DNA of 7,315 bases from an uncultured Devosia sp. Lineage in GTDB: Bacteria; Pseudomonadota; Alphaproteobacteria; Rhizobiales; Devosiaceae. The notes below the pieces were generated by a model that saw nothing but the letters and a program-made list of their open reading frames with translations, ran no database searches and was not told the origin of the DNA. Below, piece after piece: positions 5,279 through 7,315 of this stretch (position 1 is the stretch's first letter; each line of letters opens with the position of its first letter). The translations under genes and the position numbers were made by a program. The stretch lies in the NCBI GenBank assembly GCA_934553185.1, contig CAKTFF010000100.1, positions 1 through 7,315 of the forward strand, given 5' to 3'.

Positions 5279-5701
5279 TCAGGCGGCCTTGCGGCCCAGG
5301 CCATTGTCCTTGGCCAGCTTGGAGCGGGTTGCCGAGTAGTTCGGGGCAACCATGGGGTAGTCAGCCGGCAGGCCCCACTTCTCGCGATATTCTTCAGGCG
5401 AGAGATTGTAGTGAGTGCGCAGGTGGCGCTTCAGCGATTTGAACTTCTTGCCGTCTTCGAGGCAGACAATGTAATCGGCTGCAACAGATTTCTTGACCGG
5501 TACGGCGGGCTTGAGTTCTTCGCTTACAACAGGCACTTCATTGGATTGCAGCGCACGCAATGCTCCGTGAACATCGGCGATCAGCTTGGGCAGATCGGCG
5601 GCGCTTACAGAATTGTGGCTAACATAGGCGGAGACGATCTCGGTGCTGAGTTCGATCAATTCGTGCTCAAGACCGGCGGCAGCGCCAGCGGAGTCGCTCA
5701 T
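5279..5701 (-). CDS. mucR: MucR/Ros family zinc-finger transcriptional regulator
   Basis: This 140-residue protein is the usual length for MucR/Ros proteins, global regulators of exopolysaccharide, motility, cell-cycle and virulence genes that bind AT-rich DNA as oligomers. The N-terminal half (ELIELSTEIVSAYVSHNSVSAADLP, then LIADVHGAL) is the oligomerisation region. The zinc finger reads CLEDGKKFKSLKRHLRTH: with the start chosen here the ligands are Cys80, Asp83, His93 and His97, the C-x2-D variant known from Brucella and Mesorhizobium relatives, not the C-x2-C of Ros. The YNLSPEEYREKWGLPADYPMVAP block after it is a family hallmark. The second ATG (5701) is preferred because AAAGG lies 7 nt before it; the first ATG (5716) has no such site. 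MucR proteins often repress their own gene, and the AT-rich, palindrome-containing upstream region fits. It follows mrpG on the same strand by 127 bp. Confidence 0.93.
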   Translation of the reverse strand: MSDSAGAAAGLEHELIELSTEIVSAYVSHNSVSAADLPKLIADVHGALRALQSNEVPVVSEELKPAVPVKKSVAADYIVCLEDGKKFKSLKRHLRTHYNLSPEEYREKWGLPADYPMVAPNYSATRSKLAKDNGLGRKAA

Positions 5702-5828
5702 GATTAAACCTTTCATTTTTTGTTATTGGGCCAGATCAAAACAGTCATGGCCATGATTTATCTCTAGGGCTGTTCACCCAAAGCCGCAACCCGAATGCCC
5801 CAAGTAAACACGCAGTTGTTGATGGCAA
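5702..5828 (-). promoter_or_regulatory. mrpG-mucR intergenic region, likely mucR promoter
   Basis: The stretch is AT-richer than its neighbours next to the mucR start (an A6 run on the leftward strand) and contains a 12-bp perfect palindrome TCATGGCCATGA at 5745-5756. No clear hairpin plus U-run follows the mrpG stop, so read-through from the Mrp operon into mucR is possible. Exact -35/-10 boxes were not assigned. Confidence 0.4.
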
Positions 5829-6179
5829 TTATGTCGCAGGCGGTACTTTGCCGTTGGACTGTGTTTGCCTTTCGCCAATATCAACAGGCACATTTTCCTC
5901 ACCTGCGTAACTTACTCGGGCAAGCAGATGTGCAGCCACAGGCGTGGTCAACAGAAGAAATGCTATGCCCAGTATTGCTCTCACCGCGACACCGGCATCG
6001 AAACACACGAGGGCGACTGCCAGCAGGATCAGCCCGCCACCGACCGCACCGGCCTTTGAAGCGGCATGCATGCGGGTAAAAAGATCAGGCAGGCGGAGCA
6101 CGCCGATTGCCGCGACCAGCGCAAAGAAGGCCCCCAGCACCAGCGCAATGGCGCCCAGGTAAAGCGCGAGATCAGCCAT
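5829..6179 (-). CDS. mrpG: Na+/H+ antiporter subunit G (MrpG/MnhG)
   Basis: The protein has 116 residues, normal for MrpG, a small inner-membrane subunit of the multisubunit Mrp (Mnh/Sha) cation/proton antiporter. Three membrane segments are visible at ~6-27, ~46-64 and ~67-88. The hallmark [19 protein letters not shown] at ~26-44, between the first two, is the most conserved part of the family. The tail from ~90 is polar and probably cytoplasmic. ATG 6179 is preceded by GAGGAAGG at 5 nt spacing; a longer upstream frame has no family similarity. The start lies inside the end of mrpF (8-nt overlap ATGGCTGA). Mrp systems help with Na+ and alkaline stress; subunit G is required in complexes that have been studied. 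Confidence 0.95.
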   Translation of the reverse strand: MADLALYLGAIALVLGAFFALVAAIGVLRLPDLFTRMHAASKAGAVGGGLILLAVALVCFDAGVAVRAILGIAFLLLTTPVAAHLLARVSYAGEENVPVDIGERQTQSNGKVPPAT

Positions 6180-6471
6180 GGCCGCCTTCCTCGCGCAAGC
6201 GACGGGACAAGATGTAACGAGCCAAGGCGATGGTTGCGAGAAAGCCCAACAGGGCAAGCGCAATGGCAATGTCGAGATAAAGCATCAGACCGGTGCGAAC
6301 CGCAACAGCGGCAACAAAGCCCATGGCGATAACAGTGAGAAGGTCAAGCGCCAGCACGCGATCGGCGAGCGTCGGGCCAACAACGATGCGCACAACCGAG
6401 ATCAGCAGCGCTGCGCCCAGCATGATCAGCGCGATCAGCGAAGCCCAGGACAGAACGTCGGCGGCACTCAT
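6172..6471 (-). CDS. mrpF: Na+/H+ antiporter subunit F (MrpF/MnhF)
   Basis: This 99-residue membrane protein has three hydrophobic helices (~8-31, ~42-59, ~62-86), as in MrpF. The loop [15 protein letters not shown] (~32-46) between helices 1 and 2 is the family signature. A basic C-terminus ([11 protein letters not shown]) follows the last helix. ATG 6471 overlaps the mrpE stop in ATGA, so translation is probably coupled to mrpE. Together with subunits E and G it forms the small-subunit part of the Mrp complex in the inner membrane. It is not itself an antiporter. Confidence 0.94.
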   Translation of the reverse strand: MSAADVLSWASLIALIMLGAALLISVVRIVVGPTLADRVLALDLLTVIAMGFVAAVAVRTGLMLYLDIAIALALLGFLATIALARYILSRRLREEGGHG

Positions 6472-6947
6472 GCAAACACCTGCCGTACCTTGCTTTCAAA
6501 GCCGTTGGCAATCTCCTGGATCAGCGTGTCGGCATTGCCAAGATCGAGAACATGCACGTAGAGATGGTTTCGGTCGGGGCTAAGATCGATGCTCAGCGTT
6601 CCGGGCGTCAGGGTGATCAAGTTGGCGAGTAGGGTGATCTCCGCGTCGGAACGCACGCTGAGGGGGAAGGCGACTACCGCTGGTCGCAGCACCGACCGGA
6701 GGTTGGGCGTCAGTACGATCCGCGTCACCCGCAGGGCGCTGACAATCAGTTCGCGAACGAACAGGACAGCGAGCGATAGGATACGCGGGGTGCGGCTTAC
6801 CGCCGATGACGGGGAAAGCACGCCGCGCAACACGAACACGGCAAGCAATGCGATGGCGATGCCGAGCAGTAGGTTGAGGCCGGAAAAGCTTCCGCTGATC
6901 GCCGTCCAAAGCAGCGCCAACAAGAGCACAAGGAGTGGAAAGTTCAT
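6468..6947 (-). CDS. mrpE: Na+/H+ antiporter subunit E (MrpE/MnhE)
   Basis: The protein has 159 residues, normal for MrpE. The N-terminus has two closely spaced hydrophobic helices (~3-18 and ~24-42) and a third hydrophobic stretch at ~56-72. The soluble C-terminal part contains the family motif [18 protein letters not shown] (~106-123), then YVHVLDLG (~130-137). ATG 6947 is chosen over the adjoining TTG because it gives the TGATG overlap with the mrpD stop and follows GGGAG. MrpE is an accessory membrane subunit of the Mrp antiporter; in Bacillus it affects assembly and activity of the complex. Confidence 0.94.
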   Translation of the reverse strand: MNFPLLVLLLALLWTAISGSFSGLNLLLGIAIALLAVFVLRGVLSPSSAVSRTPRILSLAVLFVRELIVSALRVTRIVLTPNLRSVLRPAVVAFPLSVRSDAEITLLANLITLTPGTLSIDLSPDRNHLYVHVLDLGNADTLIQEIANGFESKVRQVFA

Positions 6948-7315
6948 CAACTGTCTCCCGCCAGGCCAAAGGCTGCGCTATAGCGCGATGACTCAAGCAT
7001 ATCCGCAGCGCCCCGGTTCATGGCTTCCAAAAGCGGATTGGGCCACAAGCCGATGGCAACAATGAGCCCTACGATGAGGCACGTCGCCACAAGGGTCACG
7101 CCGCCTTGTCGCTGCTGCGCGGCGGGCGCAGGCGCATCGCGCCAGAAGATATGCGCCCAAAGGCGCGATCCGGCGATCAGCGTCAGCACGGCATTGACCA
7201 GCAGCGCCGTAGCCAGCAGCCCGCCCACCCAGTCACCCTCTCCGAACCCGGCCTGCAGCAACAAGAGCTTTGGCCAGAAGCCGAGCAGCGGCGGCACACC
7301 TGCCGTTGCTAGAAG
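6947..7315 (-). CDS. mrpD: Na+/H+ antiporter subunit D (MrpD/MnhD), C-terminal part only
   Basis: Only the last 122 residues are present; the frame is open to the window edge. MrpD is the ~500-residue antiporter subunit related to the proton-pumping NuoL/M/N subunits of complex I. The visible part starts with LLATAGVPPLLGFWPKLLLLQAGF, containing the conserved GxPPxxGFxxKxxL motif of this superfamily with its membrane lysine. Two further hydrophobic helices follow, including LATALLVNAVLTLIAGSRLW and VATCLIVGLIVAIGLWP. A short polar C-terminus ends in a TGA overlapping the mrpE ATG by one base. Subunits A-C are expected upstream, outside the window. Confidence 0.93.
   Translation of the reverse strand, partial: LLATAGVPPLLGFWPKLLLLQAGFGEGDWVGGLLATALLVNAVLTLIAGSRLWAHIFWRDAPAPAAQQRQGGVTLVATCLIVGLIVAIGLWPNPLLEAMNRGAADMLESSRYSAAFGLAGDS

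Noticed and set aside
6180..6269. Longer N-terminus for MrpG
   Set aside because: The added residues are out of the MrpG family and overlap mrpF; ATG 6179 has a strong ribosome-binding site.

Overview
The window looks like chromosomal DNA from an alphaproteobacterium, most likely a sphingomonad (Sphingomonadales). It is GC-rich and carries a Ros/MucR-type zinc-finger regulator, a stand-alone DnaA domain-IV protein of the HdaB kind, a DUF6456 protein, a DUF5330-like small membrane protein and a DivJ/PleC-class histidine kinase. The genus is inferred from gene content only. I see no phage, IS element, CRISPR array, tRNA or rRNA.

Left part (1-2350). A membrane-bound PAS histidine kinase is read leftward and cut by the window edge. 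It diverges across a 317-bp non-coding region from a small membrane-anchored protein read rightward, which ends at a strong intrinsic terminator. The non-coding region holds a 7-3-7 palindrome just upstream of the kinase and a terminator-like hairpin just upstream of the small gene.

Middle (2334-4744). A small, probably frameshifted gene with a three-copy 7-bp tandem repeat precedes sufE, the sulfur acceptor for Fe-S cluster assembly. The stop codon of sufE touches the stop codon of a convergent acyltransferase-3 membrane protein. Upstream of the acyltransferase, on the same leftward strand, lie a DUF6456 gene and the HdaB-like gene, which overlap by 8 nt. These three may form one operon (hdaB-like, DUF6456, acyltransferase) starting at a promoter near 5140 that contains a 14-bp perfect palindrome.

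Right part (5197-7315). A strong hairpin terminator separates the hdaB promoter from mucR. Upstream of mucR on the same strand is the distal end of a Mrp/Mnh multisubunit Na+/H+ antiporter operon (mrpD partial, mrpE, mrpF, mrpG), with start and stop codons overlapping at every junction. All three Mrp junctions imply translational coupling. I see no clear terminator between mrpG and mucR.

The functional themes are envelope/ion homeostasis (Mrp, acyltransferase), cell-cycle and replication control (histidine kinase, HdaB-like), global transcriptional regulation (MucR) and Fe-S assembly (SufE). The least explained items are the repeat-containing frameshifted gene before sufE and the overlapping HdaB-like/DUF6456 pair with its palindromic promoter.
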